Of a stretch of 18,777 bases of DNA, positions 9,001 through 15,126 are shown in pieces. How positions within the stretch are numbered: position 1 is the first letter of the stretch; each line of letters opens with the position of its first letter. A model generated the notes under the pieces. That model was given only the letters and a program-made list of their open reading frames with translations. It was not told where the DNA came from and made no database searches. A program made the position numbers and the translations under genes. The stretch is from Desulfobacteraceae bacterium (GTDB taxonomy: Bacteria > Desulfobacterota > Desulfobacteria > Desulfobacterales > Desulfosalsimonadaceae), in NCBI GenBank assembly GCA_027353395.1, contig DAIEHU010000011.1, forward strand, positions 1-18,777, read 5' to 3'.

Positions 9001-9206
9001 TTCTGCTCAATAATCTGGGTGATGGTATTTTCCACGGTCTCCGCGGATGCGCCAGGGTAATAGGCGTCAATGGCGATGGCCGGCGGCGCGATGGGCGGAT
9101 ACTGCGAAATGGGCATTTTATAGATCGCCAGGGCACCCAGGGTCATGATGATGATGGCGATGACCCAGGCGAAAACCGGCCGGTCGAGAAAGAATCTGGA
9201 TAACAT
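6027..9206 (-). CDS. RND multidrug efflux pump, inner-membrane transporter (AcrB/MexB-like, HAE1)
   Basis: This 1059-residue proton/drug antiporter aligns by eye with Escherichia coli AcrB over its whole length. The N-terminus reads FFLDRPVFAWVIAIIIM, and two sets of membrane segments flank large periplasmic loops. The proton-relay residues are present: paired aspartates in GLLVDDAIVVVENVER (about residue 407) and the TM10 lysine in GLSTKNAILIIQF. SYQERMA in the second half, PYDTTPF and the YVNDFI/RVKRVY drug-docking-domain signatures are also intact. It takes hydrophobic or amphiphilic compounds from the periplasm and inner membrane and hands them to the adaptor and channel. Its ATG overlaps the stop of the adaptor gene by one base (TAATG). 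The substrate range cannot be read from sequence. Confidence 0.97.
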   Translation of the reverse strand: MLSRFFLDRPVFAWVIAIIIMTLGALAIYKMPISQYPPIAPPAIAIDAYYPGASAETVENTITQIIEQKMTGLDNMLYLSGTSSSSGAARVELTFAPGTDPDVAWSQVQNKLQLAMASLPDVVQRSGVKVSKSTRNYLIIVGLISEDGSMNGDDLRDYAQSNLEKVLSRVPGVGEVENFGSQYAMRVWVDPDKLTSYHLTMADVILALQAYNVEVSAGQLGGAPAVKGQRLNTVIIVQHLLQTPEEFDAIPILTNPDGSVIRVRDIGRTELGTDRSDIVANYNGKPAAAMAIRQAAGANALDTANAVRAKLKEMSRYFPPGMKVVYPYDTTPFTKVAIEEVVKTLFEAILLVFIIMYLFMGNIRATLIPTIAVPVVLLGTFAVLSAFGFSINMLTMFAMVLAIGLLVDDAIVVVENVERIMAEEGLPPREATAKSMGEITSALIGIGLVLSAVFGPMAFFEGSTGVLYRQFSVTIIASMLLSVLVALILTPVLCMSFLKPIPAGHEPSDNAIFFLRPFFRGFDRVFFRIRDVYVGLVHRSFSKTLRYMMIYIVIVVAVGYLFQRMPTSYIPDEDQGILLIQAMLPSGSTLEQTEKVLDKVRSYFLEHEKDGVESFMAVSGVSFGGQGQNMALGFVKLKEWKLRQRPDLKVKAIAGRSMKAFSQIKEAMVFAFPPPPVVELGMATGFDFELLDRGGMGHDKLMAARNQLLGMAMQDPRLVRVRPNGMEDVSEYHIDVDWDKAGALGIPISSINSTISAAFGSAYVNDFIQAGRVKRVYIQADAPYRMMPKDLEKLYVRNTMGKMAPFSSFASGRWAMGSPKLERYNAFPSINIWGEPSLGHSTGDAMAAMEELAAKLPQGFGFDWNGLSYQERMATKQGPILYAFSIFVIFLCVAALYESWTIPFVNMLMLPLGVFGAILATSQRGMPNDVYFQIGFLTTLGLSTKNAILIIQFIKERLGHGAGLIDATLGAVRTRFRPVIMTSLAFFFGVLPLAIANGAGAGAMNAIGTAVCGGMLSATFIDLIFIPMFFVLVSNIFKRKQKGQAPRHANPSTGPQEAY

Positions 9207-10450
9207 TACGCCCCTCCTTCACTGGCTTTTTTCGCTGGGGCGCCGGGAGCTGGCCCGGGAGACTTTCCGGACGGAGCCGCGCCAAAAGGCGTCGCATTCA
9301 CAGGCGTTCCCGGCCTCAGCATGAGCAGCCCCTCGACAATCACGCGGTCCCCCGGCGCAAGCCCGGCAGAAACCAGCCATTTGTCGCCCACGGCCTGACC
9401 AAGAGTGAGCATGCGCAGTTCAGCCTTACTTTCGGCATTAACGACCATGGCGTAGGGATTCCCTTTGGGATCCCGGGACACGCCCTGCTGGGGAACAAGA
9501 ATCGCCCGTGAATCGACGCCTTCACTGATCACCGCGCGCACGAACATCCCGGGCAGAAGAATATCTTCCGGATTTTTAAAAACAGCCCGCAGAATCACGG
9601 ATCCGGTACTCGGATCCACCGTAACGTCGCTGAACTTCAAAATCCCCTCATGAGGATAGGCAGCGCCATCTTCCAGTATGAGCTTGACTTTATTTTGATC
9701 CGTTCCCCCTTCGGTTTGCCCCCTGCGTTTCAACCGCAGTGATTGAACAGTGGATTGCGGCACATCCACATAAATGGGGTTCAATTGCTGAATGGTGGCC
9801 AGAGCCACGGGCTGATACGCTGTGACGATGGCGCCATCAGTCACCGAGGAGAGGCCGATCCGTCCGGAAATGGGCGCGGTGATTTTTGTATATTCCAGAT
9901 TGATGCGGGCCGTCTTCACGGTCGCCTTCCAGGACTGGATATCGGCCTCCACCTGCGTCAATGAAGCCGCCGCATCGTCATAGTTCTGCCGGCTCACCGC
10001 CTTGTCCGCGAGCAGCTCCTTATAGCGTTCGGCGCGTAAACGAGTGGCGGCCAGATTGGCTTCGGACCGGCCAAGAGAGGCATTCGCGTTGTCAAGGGCC
10101 GCCTGAAAAGGCGCGGAATCAATCTGGTAGAGTACTTGTCCGGCCTTGACATCGGAACCTTCCTCAAACAACCGCTTCAGGATAAGACCGCTGACCTGAG
10201 GCCGTATTTCCGCAATGCGAAACGGCGAGGTCCGGCCCGGCAGTTCCGTGGTCAGGGTGACCTTTTGTGTCTCCACCGTCACCACCGATACTTGCGAAGG
10301 CCCGCCCGGCCCCATCATTCCCCCCGGGCCATGTCCTGAGCCCTTTACCCGGCCGGTTAGTTTGCCAATCTCATCACATCCCATCAGCCCAATCACCGCC
10401 AGGATTACTCCGGTCAGGACAACCATTCTGATTTTTTCCATTTTCTGCAT
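9206..10450 (-). CDS. RND efflux periplasmic adaptor (AcrA/MexA-like membrane-fusion lipoprotein)
   Basis: The 414-residue adaptor links the inner-membrane pump to the outer-membrane channel. A lipoprotein signal peptide ends in GLMGC (Cys25), followed by a flexible Gly/Pro/His/Met-rich linker of about 25 residues. The barrel-sandwich (lipoyl) half-motif is EIRPQVSGLILKRLFEEGSDVKAGQVLYQID, written here as EIRPQVSGLILKRLF then EEGSDVKAGQVLYQID. An alanine-rich coiled-coil hairpin and the second lipoyl half (ITAPISGRIG) follow, then a beta-barrel and the membrane-proximal domain with GDRVIVEGLLMLRPG. AAAGGTG precedes the ATG. It is the first gene of the efflux operon, directly downstream of a large palindromic operator. 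The C-terminal tail is Ala/Pro/Gly-rich. Confidence 0.95.
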   Translation of the reverse strand: MQKMEKIRMVVLTGVILAVIGLMGCDEIGKLTGRVKGSGHGPGGMMGPGGPSQVSVVTVETQKVTLTTELPGRTSPFRIAEIRPQVSGLILKRLFEEGSDVKAGQVLYQIDSAPFQAALDNANASLGRSEANLAATRLRAERYKELLADKAVSRQNYDDAAASLTQVEADIQSWKATVKTARINLEYTKITAPISGRIGLSSVTDGAIVTAYQPVALATIQQLNPIYVDVPQSTVQSLRLKRRGQTEGGTDQNKVKLILEDGAAYPHEGILKFSDVTVDPSTGSVILRAVFKNPEDILLPGMFVRAVISEGVDSRAILVPQQGVSRDPKGNPYAMVVNAESKAELRMLTLGQAVGDKWLVSAGLAPGDRVIVEGLLMLRPGTPVNATPFGAAPSGKSPGPAPGAPAKKASEGGA

Positions 10451-10490
10451 GTGGCACCTTTAAAAAAAAATTATTATTATCGCTGCATTA

Positions 10491-10522
10491 AATATAAGGA
10501 ATGAACGTTCATTCCTTATATT
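10491..10522. promoter_or_regulatory. 32-bp perfect palindrome, probable TetR operator of the efflux operon
   Basis: The half-site AATATAAGGAATGAAC is followed immediately by its exact reverse complement, with no spacer and the centre at ACGT between 10506 and 10507. It lies between the tetR stop (10539) and the adaptor start (10450). The inner AATGAACGTTCATT is repeated at the tetR promoter. Palindromes of this size and position are typical binding sites for TetR-family repressors. Binding by the adjacent TetR protein is inference. Confidence 0.82.
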
Positions 10523-10525
10523 ATA
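10520..10525 (-). promoter_or_regulatory. Candidate -10 box of the efflux operon
   Basis: A perfect TATAAT reads on the minus strand here and overlaps the upstream edge of the palindrome by three bases. Transcription would start inside the operator, so repressor binding should block it. No good -35 hexamer is seen at 16-18 bases upstream, which lowers confidence. Confidence 0.45.
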
Positions 10526-10538
10526 TCTTGATTCCTTT

Positions 10539-11114
10539 TTATATTTTGACGCTATCCCAGCAGGATTCCACGAGCTTTTGAGAAAGCGCGGCGTCCAGAT
10601 GGATGAAGCCCAGCAAATGATCCCGCAGTGTCCAGACAATGGGGGCGAAGGCCAAATTGAAAAAAACCGTTGGCGGCAGATCCCGTATCACCTGTTGGGC
10701 GGCGCCCCTTTCATAAATATCACTAAAAATATCCGGCTTGTCCGCCGCCGCAAAAATTCTGTTTCTACGATGTTCCACACCATATGGGGAATTGTGAAAC
10801 TGTTCGGAATAATTGAAATCAAGCGGATTGCGGATAAAATAATCGATCACTCCCGCGCCGATATGTAAAAAACATTCCCGCACCGGGCGTCCATGGGGAT
10901 AGTTTTCCAGAAGAAACGCCACCAGGCGCTCTTCCTTTTCCTTGTACAGGGCCCGAATCAGCGTATCCCGGTTTTCAAAATACCGGTAAATCGTGCCGAT
11001 GCCGACACCGGCTTTTTCTGCGATCATGGACATGGATGTGCCGTAAAACCCCTGCTCCGCAATCAGGGTCATGGCCGCAAGGATGATATTGTTCCGTTTA
11101 TCTTCTTTCGCCAT
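10539..11114 (-). CDS. TetR-family transcriptional repressor of the efflux operon
   Basis: The 191-residue protein has the N-terminal TetR helix-turn-helix: NIILAAMTLIAEQGFYGTSM leads into IAEKAGVGIGTIYRYFENRD (recognition helix about residues 38-46). The C-terminal ligand domain is divergent, as is usual, and carries many aromatic residues (FHNSPYGVE, FFNLAFAPIVWTLRDHLLGF), consistent with binding hydrophobic pump substrates. GGAAGG precedes the start. It lies directly upstream of the adaptor gene on the same strand. The two operator-like palindromes, one at its own promoter and one in front of the pump, suggest autorepression plus pump repression, relieved by ligand. The family is certain; the target is inferred. 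Confidence 0.93.
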   Translation of the reverse strand: MAKEDKRNNIILAAMTLIAEQGFYGTSMSMIAEKAGVGIGTIYRYFENRDTLIRALYKEKEERLVAFLLENYPHGRPVRECFLHIGAGVIDYFIRNPLDFNYSEQFHNSPYGVEHRRNRIFAAADKPDIFSDIYERGAAQQVIRDLPPTVFFNLAFAPIVWTLRDHLLGFIHLDAALSQKLVESCWDSVKI

Positions 11115-11134
11115 TACCGCATACCTTCCAAAAA

Positions 11135-11152
11135 GGAATGAACGTTCATTTC
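11135..11152. promoter_or_regulatory. Second TetR operator, at the tetR promoter
   Basis: GGAATGAACGTTCATTTC contains the 14-bp perfect palindrome AATGAACGTTCATT (11137-11150), identical to the core of the 32-bp operator at 10491-10522. It abuts the -10 box of the tetR promoter and lies 20 bases upstream of the tetR start, covering the expected transcription start. It is a probable autoregulatory site. Confidence 0.8.
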
Positions 11153-11181
11153 ATTTTATGGAACAGGCATATCACTGTCAA
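11153..11181 (-). promoter_or_regulatory. tetR promoter (TTGACA-N17-TAAAAT)
   Basis: On the minus strand a perfect -35 TTGACA (11181-11176) is followed after exactly 17 bases by TAAAAT (11158-11153). The operator palindrome follows directly, so the start site would fall inside it. This is the best sigma70-like promoter in the window. Confidence 0.75.
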
Positions 11182-11191
11182 GTTTTTATTC

Positions 11192-11225
11192 GTTCCGGAC
11201 AGGGGGAAATTTTCATTTCCGGAAC
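11192..11225. repeat. Inverted repeat GTTCCGGA / TCCGGAAC upstream of tetR
   Basis: GTTCCGGA (11192-11199) and its exact reverse complement (11218-11225) flank an 18-base loop that holds a competing smaller repeat, GGAAAT/ATTTCC. It lies between the chalcone-isomerase-like gene and the tetR promoter. There is no T-tract on either side to make it a classical terminator. It could be a binding site or a weak processing hairpin. Confidence 0.4.
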
Positions 11226-11266
11226 AGGCGGCGCGGAGACTTAAAGCGACCCGGTATTATTCAATT

Positions 11267-11291
11267 TTTAATATGGAATCAGCATATTAAA
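11267..11291. repeat. AT-rich hairpin at the end of the chalcone-isomerase-like gene
   Basis: TTTAATATG (11267-11275) and CATATTAAA (11283-11291) form a perfect 9-bp stem with a 7-base loop spanning the stop codon. The stem is AT-only apart from one pair and lacks a following U-tract on the minus strand. It could stabilise the mRNA end or act as a weak terminator. Confidence 0.35.
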
Positions 11292-11877
11292 TTCCGAGAA
11301 GGGCCTTACGCACCACTTTTAAATGATCTTCAGGGCCTTCCGTGAGCCAGATGCCAAACAGGGCTTTTTTCAAGGCAGGATTTTGGATAGCGATAAGCGG
11401 GGTTTCGGAGCCGTTTTTGAATACTTGGACGCCCTCACCCTTTACATTGATGATATCATAAACATCGTCTTTGGTGATACCGGATTTGAAAATCGCCACA
11501 AACCGGTCGATTTCCGGCTGAATGCGCGTCATGTCAATCCTCTGATTTTTACAGGACAAGGTGAAACCCTCAAGCGTGGCATCCGTAAACTTTTTAGGCG
11601 TAATCAATTTCGTGACAACATGCAGGCGGATCGCCATGTTCTCGTCCGAGGAAATAATGGCCTGTGCATCATGACTGATATTTTTCAAATAAAGCCCTGC
11701 CACATAAACATCCAGTCCCAGGGCGTATTTTTCCCGGAGCCCGGCCCCGTTTAACACGAGGGTGTCATTTCCGACTTTCAGTGTTTCCGGCATGTCGATG
11801 CCTGCTATTTTCCTGGCCGCCGCCGGAAATGCGACCATTACCAGAACCGCCAGAATAAAAAATCCTTTTTTGATCAT
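11287..11877 (-). CDS. Secreted chalcone-isomerase-like protein
   Basis: The 196-residue protein has a signal peptide (MIKKGFFILAVLVMVAFPAAA) and the bacterial chalcone-isomerase-like fold signatures: LVLNGAGLREKYALGLDVYVAGLYL near residues 42-64 (here LVLNGAGLREK then YALGLDVYVAGLYL), RLHVVTKLITPKKF, and the C-terminal KKALFGIWLTEGPEDHLKVVRKALLGI split as KKALFGIWLTEGPED and LKVVRKALLG. Bacterial members are usually periplasmic proteins of unknown function; fatty-acid or lipid binding is the current guess from the fold, and true chalcone isomerase activity is not implied. GGAGAGAG precedes the start. It is divergent from the enoyl-CoA hydratase gene, and a candidate promoter lies about 70 bases upstream. 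tetR lies downstream on the same strand but has its own promoter. Confidence 0.85.
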   Translation of the reverse strand: MIKKGFFILAVLVMVAFPAAARKIAGIDMPETLKVGNDTLVLNGAGLREKYALGLDVYVAGLYLKNISHDAQAIISSDENMAIRLHVVTKLITPKKFTDATLEGFTLSCKNQRIDMTRIQPEIDRFVAIFKSGITKDDVYDIINVKGEGVQVFKNGSETPLIAIQNPALKKALFGIWLTEGPEDHLKVVRKALLGI

Positions 11878-11946
11878 CTTCTCTCTCCTTCATTCCCGGC
11901 AGTCTGTCGGCATCACCATGAATTGACGGAGTTAACACTCTTAGTA

Positions 11947-11976
11947 AATATATCAGGGAATAGTTCTGGTTTACAA
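11947..11976 (-). promoter_or_regulatory. Candidate promoter of the chalcone-isomerase-like gene
   Basis: On the minus strand TTGTAA (11976-11971) and TATATT (11952-11947) are separated by 18 bases, about 70 bases upstream of the start at 11877. It is a pattern match only. The rest of this divergent region (11878-12146) shows no gene. The plus-strand promoter toward the hydratase is unclear; TTGACA at 12060 lacks a good -10, and TATCAT at 12092 has only a weak -35. Confidence 0.4.
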
Positions 11977-12146
11977 ACAGAATTTTCCGGCCATATCCGG
12001 CGTTAATCTGTGGGGTGCACGATATTTCAGGCCCAATGGCGTCTTCCATGACTTTCCTTTTGACAAAATGAACAGATTCCTCTATTGACGGTATCATTTC
12101 TACATCAAACCTATCCGATATCTCAATTTATCATGGAGGAGCCACA

Positions 12147-12938
12147 ATGGCATACAACCACATCATCCTTGAAACGGACGGTCCCGTCGCCACCATCACC
12201 CTGAACCGCCCGAAATCCCTAAATGCGCTAAACACCGAAGTGCTCAACGAGCTGTTCCAGGCCGCCGAAGCGGTTGAAGCCGATGCATCCGTCCGCGTTC
12301 TGATCCTGACAGGCAGCGGCGGCAAAGCATTCGCAGCCGGCGCCGATATCACAGAACTTGCGGAACTGAATACCCTGCAAGGCAAAGCGTTTGCCGCTGG
12401 CGGCCATAAAACCATGCGCCGGTTCCAGACCCTGCCGATTCCGGTCATCGCCGCTGTGAATGGGTTCGCCCTAGGCGGGGGCCTTGAGCTGGCGCTCTCC
12501 TGCGATTTTATTTACGCATCTGAAAATGCGAAATTCGGGCTGCCGGAGATCACCCTGGGCTTGATTCCCGGTTTTGGTGGAACCCAGCGCCTTTCCCGGA
12601 TCATCGGGAAAAACATGGCCAAGGAAATGATTTTCACCGGCAAAACGATTACGGCGGCAGAGGCGCTGGGACTTGGCATCGTCAACCAGGTGGTTCCCGC
12701 TGGCGAACTGATGGAATCGGCCCTCAAAACCGCCCGGGCCATTGCAGCCAAGGGCGGTGTGTCGCTGTGCATGGCCAAGCAAGCCATCAATCAGGGCATG
12801 GATGTGGATCTTGCGGCCGGATGTCAAATGGAAATCGACGCGTTCGCCATCTGCATGGCCAGCCAGGACGCCAAGGAAGGCACCCACGCCTTTCTGGAGA
12901 AAAGAAAACCTGAATTTAAAGGAAATTTAAAAGATTAA
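12147..12938 (+). CDS. Enoyl-CoA hydratase (crotonase family)
   Basis: The 263-residue protein has every feature of a true hydratase, reversibly adding water to trans-2-enoyl-CoA in beta-oxidation-type pathways. The oxyanion-hole segments are KAFAAGADI (about 60-68) and GFALGGGLELA (106-116). Both catalytic glutamates of mitochondrial enoyl-CoA hydratase have counterparts, E114 in GGGLE and E134 in LPEITLG, followed by IPGFGGTQRL. GGAGGA sits six bases before the start. It could also be a 3-hydroxybutyryl-CoA dehydratase (crotonase), because the two cannot be told apart by motif. It is the first plus-strand gene, 330 bases upstream of the paaK-like ligase. It fits the acyl-CoA theme of that cluster but is probably transcribed separately. 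Confidence 0.93.
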   Translation: MAYNHIILETDGPVATITLNRPKSLNALNTEVLNELFQAAEAVEADASVRVLILTGSGGKAFAAGADITELAELNTLQGKAFAAGGHKTMRRFQTLPIPVIAAVNGFALGGGLELALSCDFIYASENAKFGLPEITLGLIPGFGGTQRLSRIIGKNMAKEMIFTGKTITAAEALGLGIVNQVVPAGELMESALKTARAIAAKGGVSLCMAKQAINQGMDVDLAAGCQMEIDAFAICMASQDAKEGTHAFLEKRKPEFKGNLKD

Positions 12939-12947
12939 ACTTTTCAC

Positions 12948-12975
12948 TTGACATATTTCAGCCTAACAATTTAAT
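12948..12975 (+). promoter_or_regulatory. Candidate promoter of the paaK-liv operon
   Basis: TTGACA (12948-12953) and TTTAAT (12970-12975) are separated by 16 bases, ten bases past the hydratase stop. Transcription would begin near 12982 and give a leader of roughly 285 bases before the ligase start. The -35 is perfect and the -10 matches five of six. Confidence 0.55.
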
Positions 12976-12981
12976 CTTGTT

Positions 12982-13268
12982 ATAAATTAATCATATCAAA
13001 AACTCCAGCATTCAGAACAGAAATCATGCGACTGAAGCATCAAAAGCCAAAGACTACGGGAGGCGGTTTTCTTTAAACAGTCTTCCCATGGGCCGGCGCG
13101 ACATTAGCCATTACGGCCAGCCACCAAGGACATGGGGACGAGCCCAAAAACCCCGTGGTTTTATCTTTATCAAGGCTGTGGGGAATATCGCCCGCGGCCT
13201 TTTTTTTATAGCTGGCGCACATTAAAAGAAACCGGAACACGACATTACCGGGTAAGGAGGACGAAAGA
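12982..13268 (+). ncRNA. Structured leader of the paaK-like gene, candidate attenuator or riboswitch (unassigned)
   Basis: This gene-free stretch has several pairings visible by eye. TTCCCATG (13083-13090) can pair with CATGGGGA (13130-13137), enclosing GGCCG/CGGCC. The same CATGGGG can instead pair with CCCCGTG (13151-13157). AAAACC/GGTTTT around CCGT forms another stem, and then comes a strong intrinsic terminator (13172-13207). Mutually exclusive pairings ahead of a terminator are the hallmark of conditional attenuation. I compared it with remembered consensus sequences for c-di-GMP, guanidine, cobalamin, molybdenum cofactor and other riboswitches and found no convincing match. A strong ribosome-binding site, AAGGAGG, closes the leader at 13254-13260. 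An ordinary terminator of the upstream gene is the alternative. Confidence 0.45.
13172..13207 (+). terminator. Intrinsic terminator in the paaK leader
   Basis: AAGGCTGTGGG (13172-13182) pairs with CCCGCGGCCTT (13191-13201) in an 11-bp stem with two G-U wobbles and an 8-base loop. It runs straight into a T-tract to 13207. It lies 62 bases before the ligase start and about 230 bases after the hydratase stop. It may end hydratase transcription or act as an attenuator for the ligase operon. Confidence 0.8.
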
Positions 13269-14570
13269 ATGATTTTCGATATTGAATATGAGACCATGCC
13301 AAGAGAGGCGCTGGAAGCGATACAACTGAAAAGGCTTCAGGCGACTCTCTCCAGGGTATACGCAACCGTTCCTTTTTACAGGAAAAAGCTGGATGACGCC
13401 GGAATTCTGCCCGGAGATGTCAAAACTCTTAAAGACCTGCAACGGATTCCCTTTACCACCAAGCAGGATTTGCGCGACAATTATCCCTTCGGCATGTTCG
13501 CCACGCCCATGGCCAATGTCGTCCGTATCCACGCCTCATCCGGAACAACGGGACAGCCCACGGTGGTGGGATATACCGCAAGGGACATCGACACCTGGGC
13601 GCAGCTCATGGCGCGCGCCCTTTCCGCCGCCGGGGCCACCCGGGGCGATATCATCCACAACGCTTATGGATATGGCCTGTTTACCGGCGGTTTGGGCGTT
13701 CACTACGGCGCGGAAAAACTGGGCGCGTCCGTGATTCCGGTTTCCGGGGGCAATACCAAGCGCCAGGTCATCATCATGAGAGATTTCAAGCCCACCATCA
13801 TGACCGCGACGCCCTCATATGCCCTGCATCTGGCCGAAGCTGCCGAAGAAATGGGGGTATCCTTTAAAGACCTGCATTTTAAAGCCGGGGTATTCGGGGC
13901 CGAACCCTGGTCCGAAGACATGCGCCTGGAAATCGAACGGAAACTTGACTTAAACGCCCTTGATATATACGGCTTAAGCGAGGTCATGGGACCGGGCGTA
14001 TCCATCGAATGCACTGAGGCCAAAAAAGGACTGCATATTTTTGAAGATCACTTTATCCCTGAAATCATTAATCCGAACACCGGGGAAGCCCTGCCCTATG
14101 GCGAAACCGGAGAGCTGGTATTCACCACCATCACCAAGGAAGCCTTTCCCATCATCCGTTACCGGACCCGGGACATCACCACGTTGAATCCCGAGCCGTG
14201 CATCTGCGGGCGAACCCATGTGCGCATGAAAAAGGTCAGCGGCCGCACGGACGACATGCTGATCATTCGAGGGGTCAATGTGTTTCCATCTCAAATCGAA
14301 AGCATCCTGATGCAGGTTGAGGAAGTTGAACCCCATTATCAGCTCATCGTCGACCGGAAAGACAATCTGGATACGCTGACGGTCCGGGTCGAAATCGGCG
14401 AAAAGCTCTTTTCCGACGAGGTTAAAAAACTTCAGGAGCTGGAAAACCGGATCTCCAAAGACATCAAAGAAACGCTGGGCGTTTCGGCAAAAGTTCAACT
14501 GGCGGAGCCCAAAACCATTGCTCGCAGCGAAGGAAAAGCGACCCGGGTGATTGACAACCGCAAAAAATAG
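13269..14570 (+). CDS. paaK: Phenylacetate-CoA ligase-like acyl-CoA synthetase
   Basis: The 433-residue adenylate-forming enzyme is of the phenylacetate-CoA ligase type, which is shorter than other acyl-CoA synthetases. It makes an aryl- or acyl-CoA from acid, ATP and CoA. The P-loop-like motif is SSGTTGQPT (90-98), the A5 motif YGLSE (234-238), then RYRTRD (297-302), GRTDDM (325-330) with LIIRGVNVFPSQIE, and the C-terminal catalytic lysine in RSEGKATRVID (K423). CICGRTH is the usual cysteine-bearing loop. AAGGAGG precedes the start by eight bases. In anaerobes such ligases often salvage arylacetates from aromatic amino-acid fermentation. The adjacent ACT and Liv genes suggest amino-acid-derived substrates. 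The exact acid is not determined by sequence. Confidence 0.93.
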   Translation: MIFDIEYETMPREALEAIQLKRLQATLSRVYATVPFYRKKLDDAGILPGDVKTLKDLQRIPFTTKQDLRDNYPFGMFATPMANVVRIHASSGTTGQPTVVGYTARDIDTWAQLMARALSAAGATRGDIIHNAYGYGLFTGGLGVHYGAEKLGASVIPVSGGNTKRQVIIMRDFKPTIMTATPSYALHLAEAAEEMGVSFKDLHFKAGVFGAEPWSEDMRLEIERKLDLNALDIYGLSEVMGPGVSIECTEAKKGLHIFEDHFIPEIINPNTGEALPYGETGELVFTTITKEAFPIIRYRTRDITTLNPEPCICGRTHVRMKKVSGRTDDMLIIRGVNVFPSQIESILMQVEEVEPHYQLIVDRKDNLDTLTVRVEIGEKLFSDEVKKLQELENRISKDIKETLGVSAKVQLAEPKTIARSEGKATRVIDNRKK

Positions 14571-14619
14571 TTTTTCGCCGGGATTGAAAATCCATGACGA
14601 GAATTACAAGGAGGAAACG

Positions 14620-15051
14620 ATGCAAGCCGAACAAATATCCATATTCATTGAAAATAAAGCCGGGCGGATATCCGACGTGACCGGCATTCTGGCTGATGCC
14701 GGAGTGAATATCCGGGCGCTCGCCGTTGCGGATACATCAGATTTCGGAGTTCTAAGACTCATTGTCGACAATAACGTAAAGGCGGAGGAAGCGCTAAAAA
14801 AAGCCGGATTCACCGTCCGGAAAACAAAGGTCGTGGCCGTCAAGGTGGAAGACCGTCCGGGCGGGCTTCACAGCATCCTGACAACCCTCAAGCAGGCCGG
14901 AATCAACGTGGAGTATATGTATGCCTTTATACAGCAGACCGGCGACAAGGCCATCATGATCTTCCGGTTTGACCAGCCCGAGGAAGCCATCCGGGTTTTA
15001 ACGGAGAAAGGCGTCACCGTTGTTGATGAACGCACATTAAGCACTCTCTAA
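14620..15051 (+). CDS. Tandem ACT-domain protein (putative amino-acid sensor)
   Basis: The product is 143 residues made of two ACT domains and nothing else (about 4-70 and 72-138). Each begins with a beta strand, a loop rich in Gly or Asp, and a helix: QISIFIENKAGRISDVTGIL and then VAVKVEDRPGGLHSILTTL, followed by AGVNIRAL and AGINVEYM. ACT pairs usually bind amino acids and act as allosteric partners. The 14620 start has AAGGAGG five bases upstream; a longer frame from 14551 overlaps the ligase end and lacks support. It lies 49 bases after the ligase and 75 before livK. Stand-alone ACT proteins next to PaaK-like ligases recur in Desulfobacterota and related anaerobes (from memory). A regulator of the ligase or of transcription is plausible but unproven. 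Confidence 0.88.
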   Translation: MQAEQISIFIENKAGRISDVTGILADAGVNIRALAVADTSDFGVLRLIVDNNVKAEEALKKAGFTVRKTKVVAVKVEDRPGGLHSILTTLKQAGINVEYMYAFIQQTGDKAIMIFRFDQPEEAIRVLTEKGVTVVDERTLSTL

Positions 15052-15126
15052 TCGCTGGGATTTTTGAGGGCTGTCCAAAAGAAAGAAGGAATTTTTCATC
15101 AACCATTTTAAAAAAAGGAAAAAATC

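Noticed and set aside
8490..9203. Long plus-strand open frame opposite the RND pump
   Set aside because: It reads opposite the highly conserved AcrB-like N-terminal region and has no protein-like features of its own.
13025..13075. c-di-GMP-I riboswitch suggested by CAAAAGCC and ACGGG
   Set aside because: The GGCAAACC segment, the GACGCAAAGCC junction and the receptor stem could not be found in the right order.
13128..13150. Guanidine (mini-ykkC or ykkC-III) riboswitch suggested by GGGGACGAG
   Set aside because: Only one ACGA-containing hairpin is present, its loop-closing pairs do not fit, and the second hairpin and other conserved segments are missing.
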